Source: Paenibacillus rubinfantis
Lineage (GTDB): Bacteria > Bacillota > Bacilli > Paenibacillales > Paenibacillaceae
DNA length: 64,000 nt
Reading direction: 5' to 3'
NCBI RefSeq assembly: GCF_001486505.1
Contig: NZ_LN909066.1
Coordinates: 1,468,452 to 1,532,451, forward strand
Numbering within the stretch: the first letter of the stretch is position 1; each line of letters starts with the position of its first letter. Below are positions 9,063 to 17,596 of this stretch, piece by piece. The position numbers and the translations under genes were made by a program. Under the pieces are notes generated by a model that was not told the DNA's origin, did not search any database, and was given only the letters and a program-made list of their open reading frames with translations.

Positions 9063-9767
9063 CTACTTTCTATCACCTAAGGACTCTTTCATCCACTTTT
9101 CTACAATCGAGAAATCCCTTTCCTCCATAAACGGATGCTTACTACCTTCAGAGATGGTCAGGTTTGCTCCAAATTTTTCAGCAAACTCTGTAATGCAGCT
9201 CTTATCCTGAAGGTCATCCAAGTCACCATACAAAATGGCAGTATTCTTATGCCATTTACGAATCGGATGCTCCTTGATATAGCAGTAATAATCCCACCTC
9301 AACACGTCAATTGAAGTCTCAATTTCCTTTTGAACCTTTAGCATTTCCTCGTTCACCTCAGACCATAACATCATATGCTCTACCAGCCATCTCATATCCA
9401 CGATTGGCGACTGAAACATTGTCTTTTCAAATGGTCTGTCAGTATAAGTTTGAAGAGAAAAATATGCCCCCAAGCTACATGCAAATAAAGAGACGCTCTT
9501 CCAATGCCCATATGCATAATCTGCAATTAAATTTAAATCACGTTTTCCATTCCAAACATCACAGCGATACTCGCTATCAGTCCTTTCTCCATGCTGTGGC
9601 AAATCAAAGCTGAGAGTCTGATACCCTGCCTCTTCGGCAAGTCTAGCAAAGTTCTCAGCATATTCCTTCCTGCTCATTTTCCCATGCACATGGATAAAAA
9701 CCTTCTCAGACTTTTTGCCCCAGATCATAGCTGGGATTTCATTTATTTTAAATACTTCCTTTTCCAT
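9063..9767 (-). CDS. Alpha/beta hydrolase
   Basis: 234 residues with an alpha/beta-hydrolase plan: oxyanion-region HVHGKMSRKEY near 27, DLPQHGER, nucleophile elbow ACSLGAY near 116-122 (Ser within A-x-S-x-G), an Asp in LYGDLDDL and a final His in SKHPFMEE. It looks like a small cytoplasmic esterase or thioesterase; no signal peptide. AT-richer than the core genes further right. Substrate unknown. Confidence 0.75.
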   Translation of the reverse strand: MEKEVFKINEIPAMIWGKKSEKVFIHVHGKMSRKEYAENFARLAEEAGYQTLSFDLPQHGERTDSEYRCDVWNGKRDLNLIADYAYGHWKSVSLFACSLGAYFSLQTYTDRPFEKTMFQSPIVDMRWLVEHMMLWSEVNEEMLKVQKEIETSIDVLRWDYYCYIKEHPIRKWHKNTAILYGDLDDLQDKSCITEFAEKFGANLTISEGSKHPFMEERDFSIVEKWMKESLGDRK

Positions 9768-9924
9768 TTTTTAATTCTCTCCTTAAACAAACCACAAATG
9801 CTCGCCTATATCAATGATAGAAAAGAGAATAAAGATTTGATAGATCTGGTTTTTTCCAGTTATCCACTCATTTCTTCCCTATTCTATCACGGCTTTATTC
9901 GATTTTCAGCACAGGATCGCATGC

Positions 9925-9953
9925 AAAAAACCTCCACCGCAACGGTAGAGGTT
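9925..9953 (-). terminator. Terminator of the gene at 9970-10284
   Basis: Minus-strand stem ACCTCTACC/GGTGGAGGT (one wobble pair) with five-base loop, then TTTTTT. Confidence 0.8.
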
Positions 9954-9969
9954 TACGAGTGCACTTCTA

Positions 9970-10284
9970 TTATTTTTCCGAATACTCTTTGGTCGCAGTG
10001 TCCAGCATGGAGCTCCAACTTGCAAAGTCGGTCTCCCTAACAACATGTCGATTGAGGAGTTCCTCATTAATCTTGCTGATGTCTTCATGGGTCTCCGCTT
10101 GGAAATTGCCCTTTTCTAAAAACGCTTCAAAGCTATTATGACTCGAATGTTTTCTCATAAACGACTCATGAAACAAACGGCTTAATGAAATATGACTTGG
10201 ATCTTCCTCCATCGTTCTTTGACCTTGTAAATCCTTCAGTAGTTCGTCCATTGACATTGGTTTTTGCTTTCTCAGAATACCCAC
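9970..10284 (-). CDS. Small hypothetical protein
   Basis: Up to 104 residues, charged and probably helical (MDELLKDLQGQ, EAFLEKGNFQAE), without membrane segment or recognised domain. The first codon is GTG at 10284, but AGGGG is almost adjacent to it; the next in-frame ATG codons (MSMDELL, residues 10 and 12) are possible starts without a clear ribosome site. A well-formed terminator directly downstream supports a real transcript. Function unknown. Confidence 0.5.
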   Translation of the reverse strand: MGILRKQKPMSMDELLKDLQGQRTMEEDPSHISLSRLFHESFMRKHSSHNSFEAFLEKGNFQAETHEDISKINEELLNRHVVRETDFASWSSMLDTATKEYSEK

Positions 10285-10468
10285 CCCTAATTTGAATTTA
10301 TGCTGACTCTATGAATCTATTCTTGCCGGTATAACCTTGACACTGAATCGACATGTGCGGAATAAGTAATAATGACAAAATCAGATGTGCAGTATTCGCA
10401 ACGATTTCTAATATATCAATTGACCGTAGTCAACTCTCTTTGCTTTAATTGTTTGAAGTCTAGCTTCA

Positions 10469-10655
10469 CTACGCCCCATTTGAATCCCAAACTTCTTCAA
10501 AGGGCATTCCATACTTCTCTTCACTGCTTTTCATTTTCTATAATCGCTGGTTTTCCTTTGGGCATACTATCCCACCAATCTCCATCATCTTCGTTCCCCG
10601 CAACAACAACTCCATCATACCATATAACGGAGCTGTAATAATAATCGTATCGTTT
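10469..10655 (-). pseudogene. Possible decayed coding fragment
   Basis: On the minus strand one frame reads SSVIWYDGVVVAGNEDDGDW and on to KGKPAIIENEK; after a single-base shift, SSEEKYGMPFEEVWDSNGA then stop. There is no start codon, and a TAG precedes the first part. The acidic, tryptophan-rich style looks protein-like rather than random, but I do not recognise the family. The rest of 10285-10884 shows only the terminator listed separately. Confidence 0.35.
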
Positions 10656-10756
10656 CTAATTAACTGATTGTTGCTGGCTAGAAGTGTATCACCTTATTTT
10701 ACATCTCCTATCAACTCGTTTGATGTAAGCCACCCCCGCTTGGTATCGCAGCACGA

Positions 10757-10788
10757 ATAAAAAAGCCCTCTCGATTAAGAGAGGGCAA
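10757..10788 (-). terminator. Terminator downstream of the SLH surface-protein gene
   Basis: GCCCTCTC/GAGAGGGC stem with a 7-nt loop, followed on the minus strand by TTTTTT; about 97 nt past the stop codon. Confidence 0.8.
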
Positions 10789-10884
10789 TACCACATTAAC
10801 ATCTCATTCGTTATTTCCGTTCCAAACTAATACATGCCGCCCATGAGACAAAGGCGCTTCAAGGAAAATAGCTGATGTAATAGG

Positions 10885-13800
10885 TTAGATTAACTCCGAC
10901 CGCTGTAGAAGTCTCTGGATGATCACTGCTACTTCTGCTCGTGTGATGAATGCTTGCGGAGCAAGCTGTGAATTTCCTCTTCCTGTGAGAATTCCTGCCT
11001 GCAACACAGCGGCAACACTGTTCCTCGCCCACTCTGACACTTGATCTGCGTCGTCATAAGCCTGCAAGATCTTGTACGATTCCTGAGCAGGAAGTAGGGC
11101 CTTAAGCCCTGTCACTTCCATCGCTCTTGCAATCATAACCATCGCTTGCTCGCGTGTAATTTGCTGCTGTGGACGGAAGGAGTCATCTTCATATCCACTG
11201 ATCAGTTTGTAATCAAAAGCGGTTACCACTGCACCACTATACCAATCCGATGAACGAACGTCTGAGAATGGCGTTGTCCCTCTATTTGCATGAAATCCCA
11301 GCGCCCGCACCATAATCGCCGCAAACTCTGCACGGGTAATCGCATGATCCGGATTGTAAAGACCATCACCGATTCCGCTAATCACCAAACGTGATCCCAT
11401 ATCGTTCACAGCTTTCTCTGCCCAATGGCCAGCTACATCCTTGAATGCCACTGGATTGGAGATGACCGCGTACGTGCTGTTTGTCAAACTATTAATCGTT
11501 GCATAATACTTGCCGTCTATTAGCTCGATTGCGGTTGGTACATGTCGAACCGTTCCATCCGGATCGATCACAACGCCTGTTGTGATCTTATTTGGGTCAA
11601 CACCGTCTGGAATAGCAATCGTTCTCTTTACATAAGTATTAAATTTGGAAACATCAACGGTCACATCACCGTAACGGCCCCTGACTGAGAAATTGAGTGG
11701 AGGTACAACGAGTGTATACTCTCCCTCATTAACCGCATTCTCCACGACCTTCCATTGTTCCTCTGTAGGTTCGGATATATCAATTTCAATTTCAATTTGT
11801 TCCAATTCTAGGTCTCGACCGATCTGTTCAGAGACCGTATCAATATGAATTTGCAATGCAGGGAGCGTATAGGTCGCCTTATCTGTTCGAATCTCAATCG
11901 TATCCTGCTTCGCTTCCATATCCTTAACCATCTGGCCATTCAGTACGATCTTCACATTAGACGGCGCATGAATCGGAATCGTAATGAAAGAATGACTGCC
12001 TTCCGCTTGAAGGCGAGCTCCAAGCTTCTTCGGATCAAGCGTGACCGTCATGATCGTACGACCATTCTCCACAGAGGTTGTTGCTATTCCAGCGTTCTCT
12101 GACCTGCCGTTAATGAGTACATCCACTTCCGGTGTTGAGCGAGCAGGAATACTCGGCACTTGTGGTGCCACATCATGATTATCACTTGGCGGGGACTGCG
12201 GTCTTACTTCATTGGATTCCACAGAATCACTACCACTTCCCACGCTATTAATAGCCCGAACTACGAATGTGTAAGTTCTGCCATTGGTTAATTCAGTTAT
12301 CGTAATCGGACTTGAGCCTCCTGTTACTGTTCGGTGATCCGGCAATACCGTCACTTCGTATCCCATAATGGTACTCCCGCCCTGATCGTCAGGCGCATTG
12401 AAGGTTATTGTGGCTAGTCCATCGCCGCCCACAGCCCGCACCTGTGTCGGGGCAGAAGGAACCGTCATCGGCGTTGTGCTCACCTCATTGGAGAGGTCGC
12501 TTTCGCCTCCCGGATTTACTGACTGAACGGCAAAATAATACATTGTACCGTTTGTTAAGCCCGTTACCTGATAGCTATATACAGAACCGGTCACTGTTGC
12601 TACTTCTGTTTTATAGGAGTCGGAACTCAACCGTTGATAGATATTATAGCCTGTTGAACCATTCACTGGGGTCCAGGTAAGCGTAACATTGCTATTGCCA
12701 GCCACAGCAGTCAACAGGTTCGGAACTCCCGGTGCTGGTACTTGCGGCGTTGCGTTGACTTCATTTGATGGATCGCTGACTCCTGATGGATTAATCGCCT
12801 TGACCATGAAATAGTAGGTTGTACCATTGGTCAATCCGAGTGCATCATACTCAAGTACGGATGCATCTACGGTTGCGATTGCTGCCCCGTAACTGCCATG
12901 AGCCTCACGCTGGTACACTGCGTAAGTGACGGTTCCATAAACGCCATTCCAGCCAATAGCCACATGTCCATCACCAGCTACTACAGATGTAATGCTTGGT
13001 GCAGCTAGTGAAGACCAGGGTAATGTTACCGCACTACTCGTGATTTCCGTCAATGTATTAGCCTGGAATGCCAATTGTGCGCCCGTTACCTGCGCTACAT
13101 TCGTTGCACCCAGATTACTGAATGTCGCTACACCTGCACTTGCGGTGACAGTAGTCGTGCCCGTCAGCGTCCAAGCACCTGTATCCTTCTTCGATACGGT
13201 AATTTCCGTGCTGTTATCCCCTATTCGTTGATTCCCATAAACATCAAGCAGGATGACTTTCGGCTGTTGTGCAAACATGCCACCATTCACCGTAGGTGCC
13301 GTAATATCTTGCGTCAACTCCATCGCCGACAAAGCCCCTGCACTTGGTGTAATTGTGATCGTGTTCGTCGATGTATCCGCTATCCCTGCAATTTTAAAGT
13401 TAATTTCCTGCTCGTCAGCCTTGTTCAGCACTAAAATCGGCTCAGCCAGACCCGCGATGAAGCTTACGTTAATCTCCTGTGATGGGCTCGTGATCGTCGT
13501 GCCAGCAAAGCTACCGTATGAACCATTTGGTGCTGCCTCCACGCCAGTAATCCTAACAGTTCTAATCCCATCGAAATTCGTAATTACATTCCCAACCCCG
13601 TCCACTACCGCCAGCGTAATCTCATTATCCTCTCCAACTGTTGGTGTATCTGTGGCCGGAGATGTACGCAGCATATAAATCACTGGAATGGCTGTTACGC
13701 CAGTAGAGGCTGCCCCCTTGCCTATGGCGTTAACCGCCCGCACCTTGACCGTGTAGCTGGTTCCGTTGGTCAACCCGGTATAGATATAGTTGGTATTCGT

Positions 13801-15090
13801 GCTGTCGGTGGATTCCCAGTTACCACCGCCATCGATAGAGATCTCATAGGTGGTGATGGGGCTTCCGCCGGTCCCGGTCGGTGCTGTCCATGTCACGGTC
13901 AGCTGTCCGTCGCCAGGGGCAGCTGTGATGTCGGTGGGCGCGTCAGGTGCGGTTGCCGGACTAAACTCTAGGTATTTGTAAGCCTGAATCTTTATACCCG
14001 TTTCTATGTCGTCGCTGGTAATTTCATTTGCCCCTGTACCGTCCTCACTAGTCTTGCTCCCCATTATTTTTACGTGGTCATATTCCGTCAAATCCGGTAC
14101 TGCGTTCATCGCCATATTGCCACCCTTGATAATAGGCGAACCGCTAGAGATTACGATCTTTCCGGAGGCACCGTTATAAATTGCATTGCCTCCAGCGGTA
14201 TTTTCCATCGTCCCACCTTGGATTTCAAGGACTGTATTAGCATCTATGCCGCCAAGATAAATCGTACCACTGGTGGAGTCTGTAGTTGCACTGGTTACCT
14301 TGCCGAGGCCGCTACTGTTGTCGGTGATCATCAGCGTACCGCTGCCGTTGTGCCTGATGGCGGTGTTATTGCTATTCAGCGTTTTGCCGTTTAACTCAAG
14401 GGTGAAGCTTTTACTATTCATGCTTGAGATGGTGACAGGATTTGTGAGGGTGATGTCATTCAACAGTTCAATCGTGTCGTTGTCGGCAACCGCATTAAAC
14501 GCATCTTGCAAGGTATAATAGCCTTGGCTGCCGATATTGGCGACATATTCTTCTTGTTCCAGTACTACATTATCAATTTGGATATGTGTACCCATAGTAT
14601 TTCTTAACCCAAAAATCAATTCTACAGCTTCTTTATCCAGTCCTAATGTAAAGGTATATACGATCTTTTTCCAGTCACCAGAGTTCACGGTAGTATAGGA
14701 AGAGTAGACAGAGTAATCGTCTGCATAATACCCATTTCTAATCTCTCCGCTACCTTTAACCCAATAGGTTAAAGTGTACCTTGCTCCACCTACTAGAGTT
14801 ATTGGTTTGCTGCTGAATCTTTTAGGAGTAGTTAATGAATTCGTTAGTCTAACAGAAGCATTTCCACTTTGAGCATTTCCCTCAACCTTTGATATATCGT
14901 TCGTATTTAAATTGCTTGTATTCCCATTCCATCCTGTTGGCAGGTTTCCATCCCATTGCTCAAAATCTCCGTATTGCAGCAGATTTTCGCTACTCGCACT
15001 GACCGTACTTGACATTCCAGAGACAAGACTATTGATTAACAACATACCTATCAAAAACAAACTTAATCTTTTTATAAATTGCTTTTTCAA
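10885..15090 (-). CDS. Secreted SLH-anchored surface protein with fibronectin III repeats
   Basis: 1,401 residues. Order: signal peptide (MKKQFIKRLSLFLIG, cleavage near SVSASS); carbohydrate-binding-like jelly-roll region opening LLQYGDFEQWDGNLPTGW; a repetitive beta region; four fibronectin type III domains marked by LTNGTSYTVKVRAVN, LTNGTTYYFMVKAIN, LTNGTMYYFAVQSVN and LTNGRTYTFVVRAIN, with a non-FN3 Ig-like stretch between the first and second; a domain with TVTLDPKKLGARLQAEG; and three C-terminal SLH motifs (FKDVAGHWAEKAVNDM, FSDVRSSDWYSGAV, YDDADQVSEWARNSV), which bind pyruvylated wall polymer. No enzyme domain is evident, so adhesion or matrix binding is the likely role. Start is TTG at 15090, 8 nt after AAAGGGG. 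A 64-codon minus frame ends within this start but has no ribosome site. Confidence 0.9.
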   Translation of the reverse strand: MKKQFIKRLSLFLIGMLLINSLVSGMSSTVSASSENLLQYGDFEQWDGNLPTGWNGNTSNLNTNDISKVEGNAQSGNASVRLTNSLTTPKRFSSKPITLVGGARYTLTYWVKGSGEIRNGYYADDYSVYSSYTTVNSGDWKKIVYTFTLGLDKEAVELIFGLRNTMGTHIQIDNVVLEQEEYVANIGSQGYYTLQDAFNAVADNDTIELLNDITLTNPVTISSMNSKSFTLELNGKTLNSNNTAIRHNGSGTLMITDNSSGLGKVTSATTDSTSGTIYLGGIDANTVLEIQGGTMENTAGGNAIYNGASGKIVISSGSPIIKGGNMAMNAVPDLTEYDHVKIMGSKTSEDGTGANEITSDDIETGIKIQAYKYLEFSPATAPDAPTDITAAPGDGQLTVTWTAPTGTGGSPITTYEISIDGGGNWESTDSTNTNYIYTGLTNGTSYTVKVRAVNAIGKGAASTGVTAIPVIYMLRTSPATDTPTVGEDNEITLAVVDGVGNVITNFDGIRTVRITGVEAAPNGSYGSFAGTTITSPSQEINVSFIAGLAEPILVLNKADEQEINFKIAGIADTSTNTITITPSAGALSAMELTQDITAPTVNGGMFAQQPKVILLDVYGNQRIGDNSTEITVSKKDTGAWTLTGTTTVTASAGVATFSNLGATNVAQVTGAQLAFQANTLTEITSSAVTLPWSSLAAPSITSVVAGDGHVAIGWNGVYGTVTYAVYQREAHGSYGAAIATVDASVLEYDALGLTNGTTYYFMVKAINPSGVSDPSNEVNATPQVPAPGVPNLLTAVAGNSNVTLTWTPVNGSTGYNIYQRLSSDSYKTEVATVTGSVYSYQVTGLTNGTMYYFAVQSVNPGGESDLSNEVSTTPMTVPSAPTQVRAVGGDGLATITFNAPDDQGGSTIMGYEVTVLPDHRTVTGGSSPITITELTNGRTYTFVVRAINSVGSGSDSVESNEVRPQSPPSDNHDVAPQVPSIPARSTPEVDVLINGRSENAGIATTSVENGRTIMTVTLDPKKLGARLQAEGSHSFITIPIHAPSNVKIVLNGQMVKDMEAKQDTIEIRTDKATYTLPALQIHIDTVSEQIGRDLELEQIEIEIDISEPTEEQWKVVENAVNEGEYTLVVPPLNFSVRGRYGDVTVDVSKFNTYVKRTIAIPDGVDPNKITTGVVIDPDGTVRHVPTAIELIDGKYYATINSLTNSTYAVISNPVAFKDVAGHWAEKAVNDMGSRLVISGIGDGLYNPDHAITRAEFAAIMVRALGFHANRGTTPFSDVRSSDWYSGAVVTAFDYKLISGYEDDSFRPQQQITREQAMVMIARAMEVTGLKALLPAQESYKILQAYDDADQVSEWARNSVAAVLQAGILTGRGNSQLAPQAFITRAEVAVIIQRLLQRSELI

Positions 15091-15283
15091 TCCATTGTCC
15101 CCTTTACATAACTATTATTCCCCATGCTGACGGTCTGTGCATCGTAATCCAGCGTCAAAGCCGGTAACTCTAGCAGTTGTTCCTTTCTACGCGTCGACAC
15201 TTTAACCATTTTATCAGGAAAATCGGACGAGATATGAAATGTAAAGGAAACTTTAAAATTCAACTTTTGCCACGTCGTCATGG

Positions 15284-15500
15284 ATGTTATCTATCACTAA
15301 AAACTCAAAACGGAAAGTATCACTTCCAAACTCCATGTTGGAAGAGCTAAGAGAGTACTATCTTCATAGAATGAAAGAACGTGATAAAATGGGAGAACGA
15401 TGGCAAGGTGGAGACTACCTTTTCATGTTCTGTCATCCTGAACGTTTACGGTCATGCATTAAGATCAGCCGATCAGTCAGCAGTTGACAAATTAATTTGA
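15284..15500 (+). pseudogene. Tyrosine recombinase (integrase) remnant
   Basis: The frame from 15284 carries NSKRKVSLPNSMLEELREYY and then RMKERDKMGERWQGGDYLFM, typical of the catalytic domain of phage/ICE integrases. A different frame then gives NVYGHALRSADQSAVDKLI and stop at 15498-15500, which is the end of such enzymes (the Tyr in VYGHAL is the expected nucleophile). The N-terminal domain and the region carrying the H-x-x-R box are gone, so it is inactive. This points to a lost mobile element near the accessory block. The 15091-15283 stretch holds no other recognisable gene. Confidence 0.75.
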
Positions 15501-15521
15501 AACAATCCTATTACGAAAACA

Positions 15522-15545
15522 GGGACGGAAGTAGCTTCCGTCCCC
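15522..15545. terminator. Terminator between integrase remnant and rlmD-like gene
   Basis: GGGACGGAAG/CTTCCGTCCC perfect 10-bp stem with 3-4 nt loop; T-rich on both exits. Probably ends the minus-strand methyltransferase gene. Confidence 0.6.
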
Positions 15546-15571
15546 GTTTCGTCCGCGAATCCCATAACCAC

Positions 15572-16870
15572 CTACTCAAAACCCTTATAAATCAAGGAAC
15601 AAACGACTTCCACGTGAACCGAATGCGGGAACATATCCACCGGCGTGACTTCGATCGTCCGGTACCCGCCGTCCTCAAGGATGCGTAGATCTCGGGCCAG
15701 GGTTGCGGGGTTACAGGACACATATACGACGCGCTCAGGTTTCATCTCGAGGATGGTGTCTAACAAGCGCGGGTCACAGCCTTTACGCGGGGGGTCGACG
15801 ACGATGACGTCGGCTTCGATGCCTTGCTCTTTCCAGGCCGGGATGACCTCTTCGGAGGCACCAACCTCAAAGGTGACATGGCTCATGCCATTCAGTTCGG
15901 CGTTAACACGAGCATCCTCAATCGCTTCCTTCACGATCTCCACGCCGTACACCCGTTTGGCATGCTGCGCCAGGAACAGGGAGATGGTGCCGATGCCACA
16001 GTAGGCGTCGATAACCGTCTCTTGGCCGGTCAGACCGGCGTATTCTACGGTTTTTCCGTAGAGGATTTCTGTCTGGAGCGGGTTCACTTGGTAAAAAGAA
16101 CGCGCCGAGATCGCAAACTTCACGTCTCCGATATAATCATAAATCACTTCACGCCCCCATAGGACACGAGTCACGTCGCCGAAGATGACATTCGTCTGCC
16201 GCGTATTGACGTTCTGGCAGATGCTGACGACGGACGGGATCTCGTCGCGGATCGCAGCGATCCACTCGTCTTCATGGGGGATTTGGTCGCCGTTCGTAAC
16301 CAGCACCAGCATCACTTCGCCGGTGCGGAAGCCGATCTTCACGACGACGTGACGCAGCAGGCCTCGGCCTGTCTCCTCATCGTAAGCGGTGATGCCAAGG
16401 CGGCGGCCGATCGCTTTGACGCGGCTAATCACATCATCGTTGCTCTCGTGCTGGATAAGGCACGTCTCCATGTCGATGATGCGATGGCTGCCGCGGGCGT
16501 AGAAGCCGCCGACCAGTGCGCCGTCGGTGACGCCGACGGGCACCTGCGCCTTGTTGCGGTAACGCCAAGGCTCGGCCATGCCCCGCGTCGGCCGCACGAC
16601 GACGGCGTGGTCTTTACCCGCACAACAGAAAGAACTGTCTCTTAAACCCATCGAGAGGGGTATAAGAGACAGCCCAACAGGCCGCGCGCTGACAGGCCGT
16701 TCCGCAGTCACGGCCGCACGTCCCCGCGGTGGAAGATTCGCCGAGGAAGCTTCCCCTCGTCCGCCGCGGTTGCCTTTCCCGCCGCCAGCTGCTTTTTGTC
16801 CTTGTCCCCGAGGGCTGCCTACCCGCCCCGCTTCCGGACGACGATGGTTATTCCGTTGCTTCTTCATCAT
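15572..16870 (-). CDS. rlmD: 23S rRNA m5U methyltransferase, RlmD/RumA family, probably misassembled
   Basis: 432 residues. From PWRYRNKAQVPVG (about residue 100) onward it is a normal TrmA/RlmD enzyme: SAM site DAYCGIGT, VVDPPRKGCD, and the catalytic-Cys motif YVSCNPATLARDL near the end. These enzymes methylate a uracil C5 in 23S rRNA. The N-terminus is an Arg/Gly-rich tail as seen in Paenibacillus homologues. Between the two, the TRAM domain and the iron-sulfur CxxxxxCGGC cluster are missing, replaced by SLIPLSMGLRDSS encoded by a 38-bp adapter-like palindrome (16635-16672). As written the protein would lack its cluster; the real gene is probably about 120-130 codons longer. Start after AAGGAG. 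Confidence 0.85.
   Translation of the reverse strand: MMKKQRNNHRRPEAGRVGSPRGQGQKAAGGGKGNRGGRGEASSANLPPRGRAAVTAERPVSARPVGLSLIPLSMGLRDSSFCCAGKDHAVVVRPTRGMAEPWRYRNKAQVPVGVTDGALVGGFYARGSHRIIDMETCLIQHESNDDVISRVKAIGRRLGITAYDEETGRGLLRHVVVKIGFRTGEVMLVLVTNGDQIPHEDEWIAAIRDEIPSVVSICQNVNTRQTNVIFGDVTRVLWGREVIYDYIGDVKFAISARSFYQVNPLQTEILYGKTVEYAGLTGQETVIDAYCGIGTISLFLAQHAKRVYGVEIVKEAIEDARVNAELNGMSHVTFEVGASEEVIPAWKEQGIEADVIVVDPPRKGCDPRLLDTILEMKPERVVYVSCNPATLARDLRILEDGGYRTIEVTPVDMFPHSVHVEVVCSLIYKGFE
16635..16672. other. Nextera mate-pair junction adapter-like sequence
   Basis: 38 bp starting CTGTCTCTTA and ending TATAAGAGACAG, i.e. two Tn5 mosaic ends head to head. By my alignment to the known 38-nt junction adapter, 33 of 38 bases agree (differences at positions 11, 14, 19, 23 and 25). 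It lies at the exact place where the rlmD gene loses its TRAM and iron-sulfur region, so I read it as a library artefact rather than biology. Confidence 0.85.
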
Positions 16871-17050
16871 GGACTCCTTCTATGTTCAACTGAACCGGTT
16901 ACTCCAACTTGGCATCATCTCATCCAGTTCACGTGATCTACTGTAATTCAAAACTCTCGATATACTTTAATCCTGTACTCTAAATCCTTGCATAAGGTAA
17001 GACCATCCGTTCGACGTTAACACACCTGTTTCAGCCCACCCATCAAACAA

Positions 17051-17243
17051 CTAACGGTAAACCCTCCATCTAATTTACCCCGTTTGGGTCATTTTCGCAA
17101 AAATAACGGGAAATCGTACAGCTAATTTGGCCCATTTCCCCTGTTTTCAGCAAAGCCTGCGGAATTAACGGTACTTTTTCCAGCTAATCCACACCAAACC
17201 CACAGTTACTCCAAAAATAACGGTAGAATTTCCAATTATTTCG
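17051..17243 (+). repeat. Modular 27-bp repeat locus A (four direct units)
   Basis: Units begin at 17051, 17103, 17165 and 17217, all in the same orientation, 27-28 bp each, spaced 52-62 bp. Each starts nTAACGG and ends around TAATTTgg or TTATTTcg; the core here tends to GGTA...CCA. Same architecture as loci at 32.3, 44.0 and 54.6 kb but with its own core. The 16871-17596 gap has no gene I can support. Confidence 0.65.
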
Positions 17244-17383
17244 CATTGCCACCACTTCGAACGCTGACCGCTATACGCCATCCAAACACCATCCATACCA
17301 TTATGGCAGCATTAAGCGTTCATCAAGACACGCCAAAAAGAAGCGTAGCAGTAACGTTGAGATCCTGCGAGGCATAAAGGTAT

Positions 17384-17456
17384 GTGCCAAGGCAAGGAGT
17401 CCCTTAAGCACAGATAGCTGCCTGCGGCCAGGGGACGGAGAGCAGCCTTAAGGCAC
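17384..17456. other. Possible structured RNA element
   Basis: GTGCC-AAGGC at one end pairs with GCCTT-AA-GGCAC at the other over 73 nt, and an inner GCTGC/GCAGC pair and GTCCC/GGGGAC are possible. Not a family I recognise, no clear promoter, and either strand could be the transcript. Confidence 0.25.
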
Positions 17457-17484
17457 TAACGGCTCTCGCCCCAACCAAATCAAA

Positions 17485-17507
17485 TCCCCCGCCAACCCGG
17501 CGGGGGA
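17485..17507. terminator. Hairpin downstream of dagK
   Basis: TCCCCCGCC/GGCGGGGGA 9-bp stem with 5-nt loop; only a weak T tract (ATTTGATTT) on the minus side. Confidence 0.5.
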
Positions 17508-17596
17508 CCTCACAACCTCAGCTTCCTGATGATGTGCCTCAGGCAACCCTGTAAATTACTATCTAAGCCTATGAATCACGGACGGATATCGAGAAT

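Noticed and set aside
10372..10638. 88-codon plus-strand frame
   Set aside because: The minus strand of the same DNA reads as a better, though broken, protein fragment.
15087..15281. 64-codon minus-strand frame ending in the SLH gene start
   Set aside because: No ribosome site, no recognisable domain and no independent support; kept only as a remark.
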